This document shows, in pieces, positions 23,915-32,339 of a stretch of DNA of 51,738 nt (its first letter is position 1; each line of letters opens with the position of its first letter). The position numbers and the translations under genes are program-made. The DNA comes from Agromyces bracchium (GTDB lineage: Bacteria; Actinomycetota; Actinomycetes; Actinomycetales; Microbacteriaceae), in NCBI RefSeq assembly GCF_009709675.1, contig NZ_WMLB01000027.1, positions 1-51,738 on the forward strand, in the 5' to 3' direction. The notes below the pieces were generated by a model. It made no database searches. It saw only the letters and a program-made list of their open reading frames with translations, and was not told where the DNA came from.

Positions 23915-25738
23915 TCAGTTGATCTTCACGAGGCTGCCCGACACGACCGTCGACCCCGACGACGACAGCTGCGCGGACGCCTTGCCCGTGAGCGAGACCT
24001 TCGCGCCGCTGAGGTCGAGCGAGGTCGCACCCTCGATCGTGACCTTGGGCCCCGACAGCTTCAGCTCCGACTTCGCCGCGACCTCGACCTTGGTTCCCGA
24101 GACCGACACGTCGCCGGTCGCGGTGACCGTCGCGTCGCGTTCGGCGGTGACCTCGACAGGTCCGGCGGCGATGATGCGGATGCCCTTCTCGGCGGTCTGG
24201 GTGAGGGTCACGTGCTGGCTGCCCTCGTTGGTCGACACCCGGACGAACTCCTCGCCCGCGCGCTCGACGAACTCGAGCACCATGCCCGTACGCGACGTGA
24301 AGCTGCGCCGGACCACCGAACCCGACTCGACGGCGGGCGCCCAGCCGCCATGCGGCGCGTCGAGGCCGTTGTAGAGCCCGCCGAGCACCACCGGCCGGTC
24401 GAACGAGCCCGCCTCGAACGCCACGAGCACCTCGTCGCCGACTTCCGGCAGCACCATCGAGCCCCGCTCGCCGCCGGCACCGACCTGCACGACCCGGGCC
24501 CATCCGCTCACGTAGTCGTCCGAGAGGATCGGAAAGGTCAGCTTGACCCGACCCTCCTCCTCCGCCCCGCCGCCCTGGACGTCGCTGACGAGTGCGCTGA
24601 CGACGCCCGTCATCGTGGCGGCCGAGCCCCGATCCGGCCTCGTGCCCGCCCCGAGGAGCGAGCGGTCCGACGCGTCGCTCACGGTGAACGAGGTCGTGTA
24701 GCCCTGCTCGGCGGTGAACTCGTGCCGCGACTCGGTCACGACGTACCGCCCGTCGAACGGCGCCCCGAAGCCCTGCAGCCGCACCGCCGTGCCCGAGCGG
24801 ATCCCGGGGTTGCCGAGGATCTGCGCCTCGATCTCCGCGAACCCGCCGGCGATGCGCGCCGAGAGCGACGTCGCGAGCCGGTCCTGCGGCTGCTGCGAAC
24901 CCGTGCCCGCCCCGCTCACGTACGGGGGGCTCGAGAACACGTTCGCCACCTTCACCGGGTCGAGCGTGGGCAGCTCGGCCGACTCGGTCTTCGCCGGTGC
25001 GGTCGACACGACCTTCTCCTTCGCCGCGACGTCCCAGCCGCGGACCTCGACCTCCGGCACCTGCTCCGCGCTCGTGATCGTCGAATGCAGGTACACGATG
25101 TTGCGCCCGTGCTCGATGACGATCGGGTCGTCGACCGCCGTGGCCGATCCGCCCGACGCGGATGACGCGGTCGTCGGGGGCCCGAAGTCGAGACGCCCCT
25201 CGGTGACGGCGAACACGCAGCCCGAGTCATCCGCCAGTCGCTTCAGGAACACCCAGTCGCTGACGTTGTCCTGCGTGGTGTGCGCCCGCACCGTCGGCGG
25301 GCCCGAGATCGTCCCGGCCGTCAGGCCGGCCCGCTCGGCGACCTTGCGCACGATGTCGGCCGTCGACATGTCGACGTACGCGGCGATCCGCCGCCCGCGG
25401 AACAGCCGGTGCGAGGCGTCGAGCCCGCGGACCCTCGTGCGGAGCTCGCCGGCCAGGTCCTCGCGGTCGAGCGCGGTCACCTCGCCCTCGAGGAGCTTCC
25501 GCTGCCCGTCCGCGCCGTTCTGCGACACGTCGATCACGACCTTCGCCCCGATCTCGAAGCCGGCCTGCGACAGCACGGTCCCGGCGGAGTCCAGGAACTC
25601 CAGTTCGAACGAATCGGGCAGGTTCGCGGCATCCGTCACCCGACTGCGCTCGAGCACCGCCGAGACCTCGGTCGGCAACGGCGACCCGGCCACCGAGACG
25701 AGGATGAGGCTCGTGTAGGCGTCAACGGACGAGGGCAC
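23915..25738 (-). CDS. Spike protein (VgrG/gpD-gp5-like, Afp8/Cis8)
   Basis: The 607-residue protein resembles VgrG: residues 1-370 hold a gp27/gpD-like hub (LDASHRLFRGRRIAAYVDMSTADIVRKVAERAGL, DNVSDWVFLKRLADDSGCVFAV), about 385-465 a gp5 OB-like domain (GRVKLTFPILSDDYVSGWARVVQVGAGG...MVLPEVGDEVLVAFEAGSFDRPVVLGGLYNG), and 480-607 a repetitive beta strand needle (VTAERDATVTATGDVSVSGTKVEVAAKSELKLSG). It forms the central hub and puncturing needle at the particle tip; a PAAR protein encoded on the other strand could cap it. No effector extension follows the needle. It overlaps the LysM-protein gene by 17 bases. Confidence 0.9.
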   Translation of the reverse strand: MPSSVDAYTSLILVSVAGSPLPTEVSAVLERSRVTDAANLPDSFELEFLDSAGTVLSQAGFEIGAKVVIDVSQNGADGQRKLLEGEVTALDREDLAGELRTRVRGLDASHRLFRGRRIAAYVDMSTADIVRKVAERAGLTAGTISGPPTVRAHTTQDNVSDWVFLKRLADDSGCVFAVTEGRLDFGPPTTASSASGGSATAVDDPIVIEHGRNIVYLHSTITSAEQVPEVEVRGWDVAAKEKVVSTAPAKTESAELPTLDPVKVANVFSSPPYVSGAGTGSQQPQDRLATSLSARIAGGFAEIEAQILGNPGIRSGTAVRLQGFGAPFDGRYVVTESRHEFTAEQGYTTSFTVSDASDRSLLGAGTRPDRGSAATMTGVVSALVSDVQGGGAEEEGRVKLTFPILSDDYVSGWARVVQVGAGGERGSMVLPEVGDEVLVAFEAGSFDRPVVLGGLYNGLDAPHGGWAPAVESGSVVRRSFTSRTGMVLEFVERAGEEFVRVSTNEGSQHVTLTQTAEKGIRIIAAGPVEVTAERDATVTATGDVSVSGTKVEVAAKSELKLSGPKVTIEGATSLDLSGAKVSLTGKASAQLSSSGSTVVSGSLVKIN

Positions 25739-26486
25739 GGGCGATCTCCTTCCTCGCGATCATGCGGCCGTCCGCGTGCGTGAGCTCCTCGAGCGTCGGG
25801 ATCAGCACGGTGACGCCCGGCCGGAGCCGGAGCGGATCATCGATCCCGTTGACCTCGGCGAGTTCGCGCCAGCGGGCGGGATCGCCGTACTCGGCGTACG
25901 CGATCGCCGCGAGCGAGTCGCCCGCGCGCACGACGTGGGAGTGCCGCGGCAGCAGGCCGCCCGAGGTCGGGTTCTGCTTCGACGGCTCGTTCGCGAGCTC
26001 CTCGAGCGCGACCGTGCACACGGCGCGGAGCGGCGTGCCGTCGGGCGAGAACAGCGTGTACTTGGCCGAGACGCTCTTGATGTACCCGACGAAGCCCGTG
26101 AGCACGCCCCAGCGGAACTTCACCCACGGCGCCGACGGGCGGTTGCCGTCGACGGACGCGCTCGTGGGCGTGCAGGCCTCGAACAGCGCCTCGACCCGCT
26201 TGACCACGCTGCCGTCGCGCTGCCGCGTCTCGTCGAAGTACATCTCGACGCTCATCTTCTGCGGGTCGGGCCCCTGGTAGGTCGTCGGCGGCGCCGAGGC
26301 CGACTTCTTCTGGCTCTTGCTCTCCCACTTCGCCGATTTGGCGACCGTCAGCTCCTTCGGGTTGAGCTGGAAGTCGATGGTCGTGATCTTCGCGCCGACC
26401 TTGCCGGGCTTCTGGCCGGGCTCGTGCACGTCGATGGCGGCGTGCACGAGGTTCGTCGTGTCGGATGCGGTGGTCGTGATCGGCAT
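25722..26486 (-). CDS. LysM-containing tail adaptor (Afp7/Cis7-like)
   Basis: The 254-residue protein has an N-terminal phage-like adaptor domain (FQLNPKELTVAKSAKWESK...GPDPQKMSVEMYFDETRQRDGSVVKRVEALFEA...APWVKFRWG, then GYIKSVSAKYTLFSPDGTPLRAVCTVALEE) and a C-terminal LysM (about 180-235; HVVRAGDSLAAIAYAEYGDPARWRELAEVNGIDDPLRLRPGVTVLIPTL). In eCIS and T4-like tails this type joins the tube to the spike hub; LysM here binds protein or glycan at the baseplate rather than a wall target. It stands between a tube protein and the spike, as in other eCIS loci. Confidence 0.88.
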   Translation of the reverse strand: MPITTTASDTTNLVHAAIDVHEPGQKPGKVGAKITTIDFQLNPKELTVAKSAKWESKSQKKSASAPPTTYQGPDPQKMSVEMYFDETRQRDGSVVKRVEALFEACTPTSASVDGNRPSAPWVKFRWGVLTGFVGYIKSVSAKYTLFSPDGTPLRAVCTVALEELANEPSKQNPTSGGLLPRHSHVVRAGDSLAAIAYAEYGDPARWRELAEVNGIDDPLRLRPGVTVLIPTLEELTHADGRMIARKEIARALVR

Positions 26487-26496
26487 GTCGGCGCCT

Positions 26497-26940
26497 TCAG
26501 TACGTCGAGCCCGTGCGGACGAAGCCGTTGTGGGCGATCTCGAGGGTCTCGGTGAGCACCTTGGGCTGGTCGGGGTTCAGGGCCGGGCCCGTCCACCGCA
26601 CGGGGATCACGTCGTGCAGGTCGTAGGCGGCGACCGGCTTGTTGTCGGCGCTGCGGATCTCGATGCGCCCCGTGCCGCGCGACGGCGCGCTCACCGCCGA
26701 GACGACCCAGTTCACGACCGCGTCGGCCGTGTCCTTGCTGACGGGCCGTGAGAGCTTGATGTTCGGGTACTTCAGGCGGGTCGGGAACTGCCAGATGAAC
26801 CCGTTGGCGCCGCCCTCCTCCCGCGTCTCGAGCACGACCTCGACGCCCAGGCCGTCGCAGGTGGAGAACTCCCCCAGGTCGTGCTCGTCGAGGTGCACGA
26901 GGTAGTGCACGCCGACGGCGATCTCGGTGTCGGTGAGCAT
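26497..26940 (-). CDS. Second tail tube-type protein (T4 gp19-like, Cis5-like)
   Basis: The 147-residue protein starts MLTDTEIAVGVHYLVHLDEHDLGEFSTCDGLGVEVVLETREEGG and ends LTETLEIAHNGFVR, the pattern of TIGR02241 phage tail tube-type proteins (F-x-x-C-D-G-L-x-x-E-x-x-x-x-x-x-x-G-G). It probably forms the basal ring that connects tube to baseplate, since it is encoded away from the main tube gene and next to the LysM adaptor. A strong AGGAGG ribosome-binding site precedes the start. Confidence 0.85.
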   Translation of the reverse strand: MLTDTEIAVGVHYLVHLDEHDLGEFSTCDGLGVEVVLETREEGGANGFIWQFPTRLKYPNIKLSRPVSKDTADAVVNWVVSAVSAPSRGTGRIEIRSADNKPVAAYDLHDVIPVRWTGPALNPDQPKVLTETLEIAHNGFVRTGSTY

Positions 26941-26985
26941 GTCGCCTCCTTCGTTCAGGTCACGTCGACGCGTCGGCGTCGACCG

Positions 26986-29457
26986 TCAGATCCCATCGAT
27001 GCGGATGCCTCGGCGCTCGCGATCGAGCAGGAGCTCCGCCTTGATGCGCCGGACCAGCGGTCCGTACAGCCGCCGCACGAGCTGTTCCACCTCTCCCGGC
27101 CCGGTCGCCCCTGCGCCGAGTGCCGCTCCGGCGGCGGCCGCGGCACCGCCGAGCGCCGACGCGGCGGCCCCGCCCGCCTCGCCGGCCGCCTGCTCGGCGC
27201 GCTCGCGGAGCTCGGATGCGCTCGGGACCGCCTCGCGGGCCGTCGCGATCGCGCCCGACGCGGCCTGCTCGGCACGCGACCTCGCGTCGCCCGCGGCCTC
27301 GGAGAGGTCGGACACGTCGGGCAGGTCGGGCATGTCGGGCACGCGTCGGCGGAGCGTCGAGAGGTCGGGGAGGTCGCTCGCGCTCGGCATCGACGGCAGG
27401 CCGAAGCGCTGCACCGCGAGCGACCCGCGGGGCGCTGACGTCGCGGGCGCGGATCCGGTGCGACGCGCGGCGCCCGCGGCGGATCGCTGTGCCGTGACAT
27501 CCGTCGCCGTGGCCCAGGCGGCGGATGCCTCGGCGCGGGCGGACCCGTACGACTCGGCCGTCGGAAGCGGCACGGACGGACCCGCATCGCCGGTCGCGCC
27601 CGCGCCGGGGTGAGGCGTCGATCGGGCTCCGTCGAACGCTTCGGCGGGGCCGGGCACGCGGTTCGTGCGAGCGCCCGGTGCCTCGCCGGGCTGGAGGTCG
27701 CGTTGCACGTGCGCCGAAGGTCCTGCGTCCGGTGCGATCACGCGCGCCGCGACGACGCGTGATGACGCCGCAGGGCCGCGCGTCGATGCGCCCAGCGCCG
27801 GCACGATGCGCCGCGCCGGGGTGAGCGAGGTCATCGCGAGGGGCGCGTGCTGCGCGTCGCCTGCGTCGGCGAGGGCGTCGAGCCGGGTGCGTCGCTGCAC
27901 GAACGCGGTGTCGCCGCGGCGTGTGCCCGAGATGCCGGTCAGCGGGGGCCCCGGAACCTCGGCGGCCCGGGCGACCGTCGGCGCATGCGATGGTGCGCCG
28001 GGCGTCGAAGAGACCCCATCGGCTGCCCGCGGTCCCGTGGCGACGGTCAGGTCCGCACTGGAAGGCGGTTCCATCGGAAGGTCCGACGGTGTCGGGACCG
28101 GGCCGCCCGCAGCGAGGTCGCGGTCGGCGAGGATCGGCGCGTCCGCGTTCGCCGCGTCTCGGCCGAGCGGCGCCCCCTCAAGCGCTGCGTCGTCGGATGC
28201 GGGCAAGCCGGGTCCGGCATCGACCGCCTCGTCCGGATCGTGCGGATGCTCCGGCGCGGCGATTGGCTCGAGCGCCGCCGACGGTCGGTCCGCGTCGTCG
28301 GGGCCGGCCCCGGCGCCGAGCACGTCGGCCATCGAGCGGAGGTCGCTCGACTCGGCGAGGCGCTGGACCGCGGAAGGGGCGAGCGGCGCGCCCAGGCCCG
28401 GCCGGCGCGGCTCAGGCGGCGGTACCGGTGCCACCGTCGGCGAGGCGGTCGGCGGCAGCGACGGTCGATCGATGGACCGGGACGCGATGGTCGGAGCCGC
28501 GCGCTCGCCCGACCTCTCGCCCGACCCGATCGCCTCGTCGGTATGGCCCGGCGGCCGATCGCCGGCGGCGTGGTCGTGCGCGGAGTGCTCGTCGGCGGAG
28601 TGCTGGTGGGCGGCGGGGAGGTGGCCGGCCTGGTCGTTGCTCGCGGCGGTCGCGCGCTGCACGGGGAGGTCGACCGCACCGTGGCCGGCCGCGCCGGCTC
28701 CCCGCGGGGAGGATCCCGTCACCGGCAGGCTGTCGCCGCGAGCGCCGCGGTCGAGATCCGCGGCGCTGGCCGCCCCGGTCGCGCCGTGATCCGCGCCCGA
28801 CCCCGCGCCGAGCGTCGGGGCATCGATCGCCGGTTCCGCCGCGGGCGGCGGTTCCGGCTCCGCCGACGCAACCGCCGCGCTCGTCGCGAGCGCATCCGAC
28901 CGGGCGATCGGGCCCGCGAAGCCCGTCGCTTCCGCGGCATCCGTCACCGCCGCGGCATCCGTGGCCCCTGTGACCTCCGTCGCAGCCGCGGCATCCGTCG
29001 CCTCCGCGACATCCGCCACCGGCGTCTCACCCACGGCGGCGCGCTGGACGCCGACCGCGGGAACCGGCTGACGACCCGACCCCGCGCCGCCGGCCGGTCG
29101 CGCCGGCCGCAACGGCAGGTCGACCGCCGTCGCGCGCTGGATCGGCACGCCGAGCGCCGCGTCGTCGACGGCGACGGTTCCGGCGGGCGCGCGACCGTCG
29201 ACGAGGTGTCCCATCGTGCCGAGCGACGACGGCACGACCCTCGTCGGCAGCCCATCGACGAACCCCGTCCGCAACGTCGCGGGCGGGGAGCCGCCGACCT
29301 CACGCTGCAGCGGCGGCAGGAAGGCCCAGCCGGCCGGGGCCGGAGCCGGAGCCGAGACAGGGGCATCCGACGTGCGCGCGGGGCCCGAGGCATCCGTCAT
29401 CGCCGGGTCGGCCGCAGCCGTGCCCGCGCGTCCGGTTCGCTGCCACGGCCACCGCAC
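26986..29457 (-). CDS. Large Pro/Ala-rich eCIS protein with xQR motifs; possible tape measure
   Basis: The GTG start at 29457 lies three bases after the stop of the small DUF6760 gene. The 823-residue protein is almost entirely Ala/Pro/Asp/Gly-rich and predicted disordered up to about residue 690. At least eight short xQR motifs are scattered through it (PIQRA, GVQRA, PVQRA, AVQRL, FVQRR, HVQRD, TAQRS, AVQRF). From about 690 it becomes helical (DLSTLRRRVPDMPDLPDVSDLSEAAGDARSRAEQ) and ends in a basic block, LVRRLYGPLVRRIKAELLLDRERRGIR. Gene order (tube, chaperone, chaperone, this gene, tube 2, adaptor) places it where phages keep the tape measure, but sequence alone does not prove that. It has no known catalytic motif. 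Confidence 0.7.
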   Translation of the reverse strand: MRWPWQRTGRAGTAAADPAMTDASGPARTSDAPVSAPAPAPAGWAFLPPLQREVGGSPPATLRTGFVDGLPTRVVPSSLGTMGHLVDGRAPAGTVAVDDAALGVPIQRATAVDLPLRPARPAGGAGSGRQPVPAVGVQRAAVGETPVADVAEATDAAAATEVTGATDAAAVTDAAEATGFAGPIARSDALATSAAVASAEPEPPPAAEPAIDAPTLGAGSGADHGATGAASAADLDRGARGDSLPVTGSSPRGAGAAGHGAVDLPVQRATAASNDQAGHLPAAHQHSADEHSAHDHAAGDRPPGHTDEAIGSGERSGERAAPTIASRSIDRPSLPPTASPTVAPVPPPEPRRPGLGAPLAPSAVQRLAESSDLRSMADVLGAGAGPDDADRPSAALEPIAAPEHPHDPDEAVDAGPGLPASDDAALEGAPLGRDAANADAPILADRDLAAGGPVPTPSDLPMEPPSSADLTVATGPRAADGVSSTPGAPSHAPTVARAAEVPGPPLTGISGTRRGDTAFVQRRTRLDALADAGDAQHAPLAMTSLTPARRIVPALGASTRGPAASSRVVAARVIAPDAGPSAHVQRDLQPGEAPGARTNRVPGPAEAFDGARSTPHPGAGATGDAGPSVPLPTAESYGSARAEASAAWATATDVTAQRSAAGAARRTGSAPATSAPRGSLAVQRFGLPSMPSASDLPDLSTLRRRVPDMPDLPDVSDLSEAAGDARSRAEQAASGAIATAREAVPSASELRERAEQAAGEAGGAAASALGGAAAAAGAALGAGATGPGEVEQLVRRLYGPLVRRIKAELLLDRERRGIRIDGI

Positions 29458-29460
29458 CGC

Positions 29461-29619
29461 TCAACCGCCCTCGTTCAGCCGGGTGTTGATCGCCGCGATC
29501 TCCTGCACGTAGCGCTTTCGCGACGCGTGCTCCATGTCGAGGATGTCGTCGAGCGACCAGTGGAAGTGATAGGCGACGTACGCGACCTCCTCATGGATGC
29601 GGTCGGCCGGGTACGTCAT
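29461..29619 (-). CDS. DUF6760-like small eCIS protein
   Basis: The ATG at 29619 overlaps the TGA of the upstream gene (ATGA); a start at 29670 would run further into it. The 52-residue product, MTYPADRIHEEVAYVAYHFHW...DDILDMEHASRKRYVQEIAAIN, is the short helical type (DUF6760-like) seen behind the tail chaperone-type gene in many actinobacterial eCIS loci. The pattern (HWxxDDILxMEHxxRxRYVxEI) matches small phage tail-assembly proteins that follow the chaperone gene. The function is unproven. Confidence 0.75.
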   Translation of the reverse strand: MTYPADRIHEEVAYVAYHFHWSLDDILDMEHASRKRYVQEIAAINTRLNEGG

Positions 29620-30089
29620 GATTCCCCCAGGCGCCCACCCGCGAGGTCGGCCGTGAACCGGTGCGAGCACTCGGGGCAGGTCACGGCGATCCGGGTGTGC
29701 CCCTCGGCGTTGATGCGCCGGTAGAAGTCCTGCAGGAACGCGACATCCGACGCGAACATGTTCTCGATCACCGAGCCGTCGACCGACGGCAGGGTGCCGA
29801 GCGAGGTGATCACGCGGCCGAGGAGCACCACCGTCGTGAACGCGGCATTCTCCTGCACGCGGGCGTCGTACAGCGGCAGCAACTCGTCGCGCGCCGTGGC
29901 GAGGCGCATGACCCCGCGTCGGTGCACCGTGCCGTCCTGGCCGACGTAGCCGCGCGGGAGCTCGAACGCGAACTCGGTGCGCATGACGCCGTCGTCGGCC
30001 GCCCCGAGGCCCTGAGCGCCCGGCGACTCCGGCGCATCCTCGGTGCCGGATGCCGCCGTGCTCGGCATCGTCGCGATGACCCGCTGCAT
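29616..30089 (-). CDS. Tail assembly chaperone-like protein
   Basis: The 157-residue product has a low-complexity head (1-35), then FAFELPRGYVGQDGTVHRRGVMRLATARDELLPLYDARVQENAAFTTVVLLGRVITSLGTL...IENMFASDVAFLQDFYRRIN, and ends with CPECSHRF. The arrangement (G-x-V-H-R, then L-L-x-R-x-I-x-x-L-G, then D-x-x-x-L-x-x-x-Y-x-x-I-N) resembles tail-assembly chaperones such as Mu gp41-type proteins. The CPEC pair may bind zinc. Its start overlaps the tube gene's stop by one base (TGATG) and its stop overlaps the DUF6760 gene start, so all three are coupled. Confidence 0.7.
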   Translation of the reverse strand: MQRVIATMPSTAASGTEDAPESPGAQGLGAADDGVMRTEFAFELPRGYVGQDGTVHRRGVMRLATARDELLPLYDARVQENAAFTTVVLLGRVITSLGTLPSVDGSVIENMFASDVAFLQDFYRRINAEGHTRIAVTCPECSHRFTADLAGGRLGES

Positions 30090-30535
30090 CAGGTCACCTC
30101 GGACTCGTCGAAGCAGACGGTGAACTTCTCGGTCGCCTGCTCGGTCGCGCCCGCCTTCAGCGAGTTGATCTCCACCGAGCGAACCCAGCAGTTGCGGAAC
30201 TCGTACTTCTTGAGGGTGCCGCCCTGGTAGTCGAGCAGTTCGACCGAGGCGTTCTTGCGCGCGCCGGCGACGTCGCCGTTCATGACGACCTTCAGCCAGT
30301 CGCTGATCGTCTTGGACTCGGTGAGGCCGCGGGTGACCGTGAACTCCCCCGTCTTCGCGCGACCGATGAGCTGGCGGGCCACGTACTTGCCGTCGGCGAG
30401 CTGCTGCTTCAGCTCGATCTTGTCGACCTCGTTCTTGAGGCCGGTGACCTCGGTGACCTTCGGGATCTCGATGCCGTCGATGGTGACCTTGAAGGCGTAG
30501 GCCGGTGAGGAGTCGAAGGAATCGGCGAGTGCCAT
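30089..30535 (-). CDS. Inner tube protein (Afp1/Cis1, Hcp/gp19-like)
   Basis: The 148-residue protein begins MALADSFDSSPAYAFKVTIDGIEIPKVTEVTGLKNEVDKIELKQQLADGKYVARQLIGRAKTGEFTVTRGLTESKTISDWLKVVMNGD, with the family's F-x-V-x-I-D-G-x-x-I-P-x-V-x-E-V-x-G-L pattern and the conserved V-x-R-G-L-T. It is a T4-like (TIGR02241) tail tube subunit, polymerising into the rigid tube that the sheath drives. It follows the sheath gene with a 70-base spacer. Confidence 0.92.
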   Translation of the reverse strand: MALADSFDSSPAYAFKVTIDGIEIPKVTEVTGLKNEVDKIELKQQLADGKYVARQLIGRAKTGEFTVTRGLTESKTISDWLKVVMNGDVAGARKNASVELLDYQGGTLKKYEFRNCWVRSVEINSLKAGATEQATEKFTVCFDESEVT

Positions 30536-30605
30536 GGCGTGCTCCTGGGTTCGGTTCGGTCGGATGGTGGTCCGGGTGGGATGGTGGTCCTGGTCGCTCC
30601 CGCGG

Positions 30606-32171
30606 TCACTCGGTCACGAGGCTCGTGCCGCCCGAGAACTGCGACAGCTGGAAGACGACGAACTCCGCCGGCTTCACGGGCGCGACGCCGATCTGGCAGA
30701 CGACCTGTCCCGAGTCGATGACGTCGGCGGGGTTGGTCTCGTCGTCGCACTTGACGAAGAACGCCTCGTCGGGCGTGCGACCGAAGAGCGCGCCCTTGCG
30801 CCACTCGCCGATCAGGAACGCCGAGATCGAGCGGGTGAGCTTGCCCCAGAGCGCCGGGTCGTTCGGCTCGAACACCGCGAACTGCGTGGCGTTGAGGATC
30901 GACTTCTCGAGGTAGTTGAAGAGCCGCCGGATGTTGACGTACCTCCAGGCGGAGTCGCTCGAGAGCGTGCGTGCGCCCCAGACCCGGATGCCGCGGCCGG
31001 GGAAGCTGCGGATGGCGTTCACGCCGATGGGGTTCAGCAGTTCCTGCTCGGTGCGGGTGAGCTGGGTCTGCAGTTCGACGGCGCCCCGGACGACCTCGTT
31101 CGCCGGCGCCTTGTGCACGCCGCGCTCGCTGTCGTTGCGCGCCCAGAGCCCGGCCATGTGCCCCGACGGAGGCACGTAGCGGTTCGTGCCGGTCGCGGGA
31201 TCGAGCACCGTGAACCACGGGTAGTACAGCGCCGCGAACTTCGAGTCGTAGCCGGCGTCGTTGCGCCGCCACTCGACGACGCCCTGCGCCGACAATTCGG
31301 GCGGCGGGTCGAGGATCGCCATGCGGTCGCCCATGAGTTCGCAGTGGGCGATCACGGCGAGCTGCACGGCCTTCACCGTCTTCAGGTCGATCGCGCCCTG
31401 CTGGAACGCGGCCATCAGGTCGGGGATCGCGACCATCGTGACCTCCTCGACCTCCTCGAGGCCGCTGAAGCCGGTGCGGTCGGCCGAATCGCCGATGTAG
31501 TCCGAGGCGGCGAGCCCCTCGTGCACGACGGGCTGCTCCTCCGGTTCGGGCACTTCGAGGTCGAAGGTGCCGTTCTGCGGGCGGATGGCACCGGCCGCGG
31601 CGTCCGCCTCCTCGACGACGACCGCCTTCGACTCCGCGAGCTTCGTCACGACGAAGTTCGGGCTCGCCGGGCTCGCCGACACGCCGTCGTACACCTCGGG
31701 CGAGCGGCCCTCGACGGTCACGGCGATCTTGAAGCTGCCCTCCTCGGCGCCCTCGGCCTCGGTGTCGCTCACCTCGACCTTGACGGGCTTCGCGTTCGGC
31801 GACGCGTTCTTCGCGGTGAAGACGTAGTTGCCGATCTTCGCCGTCTGCGGGCCGGCCGGAAGCTGCTTCTGGCCGCCCTTGCGGCCCTTGCCGCCGCCGT
31901 CGCCCGAACCGGCGCCGATCCGCACGACGTAGCAGTTGCCGCCACCGTTCAGGAAGTAGCCGTAGACGGCATAGGCCAGGTACGCGCCCTCGACCAGGCC
32001 GCCGAACTTCTCGACGTACTGGGTCCAGTTGGACACGAGGGTGGGCGCATTCTCGGGGCCCTTCGGCGCCAGGCCGATGAACGCGGCGACGGCGGTGCCG
32101 ACGCCCTCGATCGGCCGGGTGCCGGCCTCGATCTCCTGCACGTACACACCGGGAGAGAGGTAGGTGGGCAT
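30606..32171 (-). CDS. Contractile sheath protein (Afp2-4/Cis2)
   Basis: The 521-residue protein starts MPTYLSPGVYVQEIEAGTRPIEGVGTAVAAFIGLAPKGP, the standard opening of phage/eCIS sheath subunits (SPGVYVxE), and ends LSQFSGGTSLVTE, the C-terminal strand region used in sheath interlocking. The C-terminal core includes NPIGVNAIRSFPGRGIRVWGARTLSSDSAWRYVNIRRLFNYLEKSI, highly typical. The middle (about 120-280) is more variable and forms the surface domain. Only one sheath gene is present, unlike Serratia Afp with three. An inverted repeat lies just upstream. Confidence 0.95.
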   Translation of the reverse strand: MPTYLSPGVYVQEIEAGTRPIEGVGTAVAAFIGLAPKGPENAPTLVSNWTQYVEKFGGLVEGAYLAYAVYGYFLNGGGNCYVVRIGAGSGDGGGKGRKGGQKQLPAGPQTAKIGNYVFTAKNASPNAKPVKVEVSDTEAEGAEEGSFKIAVTVEGRSPEVYDGVSASPASPNFVVTKLAESKAVVVEEADAAAGAIRPQNGTFDLEVPEPEEQPVVHEGLAASDYIGDSADRTGFSGLEEVEEVTMVAIPDLMAAFQQGAIDLKTVKAVQLAVIAHCELMGDRMAILDPPPELSAQGVVEWRRNDAGYDSKFAALYYPWFTVLDPATGTNRYVPPSGHMAGLWARNDSERGVHKAPANEVVRGAVELQTQLTRTEQELLNPIGVNAIRSFPGRGIRVWGARTLSSDSAWRYVNIRRLFNYLEKSILNATQFAVFEPNDPALWGKLTRSISAFLIGEWRKGALFGRTPDEAFFVKCDDETNPADVIDSGQVVCQIGVAPVKPAEFVVFQLSQFSGGTSLVTE

Positions 32172-32183
32172 CGGAGGCTCCTT

Positions 32184-32206
32184 CGCTGGATCACGTGGTT
32201 CCAGCG
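32184..32206. promoter_or_regulatory. Inverted repeat upstream of sheath gene
   Basis: CGCTGGA at 32184-32190 and TCCAGCG at 32200-32206 flank TCACGTGGT. It is 13 bases upstream of the sheath ATG, so it could be a hairpin in the leader or a protein site. The 168-base gap that holds it is the only sizeable one between the toxin-like gene and the structural genes, and it may contain an internal promoter. Confidence 0.45.
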
Positions 32207-32339
32207 TCCGCGCGCGCGTGCCTCGACGTGCAGTCTGTCGGTGCGTGCGGGTGGGTAGTCGTGGCTGCGCGATCGGGCAGGGCGTGGCCCGGCGGATGGC
32301 GCGGTGCGACCCGTCGACGCGGTTGTGGGTGGCGACGAC

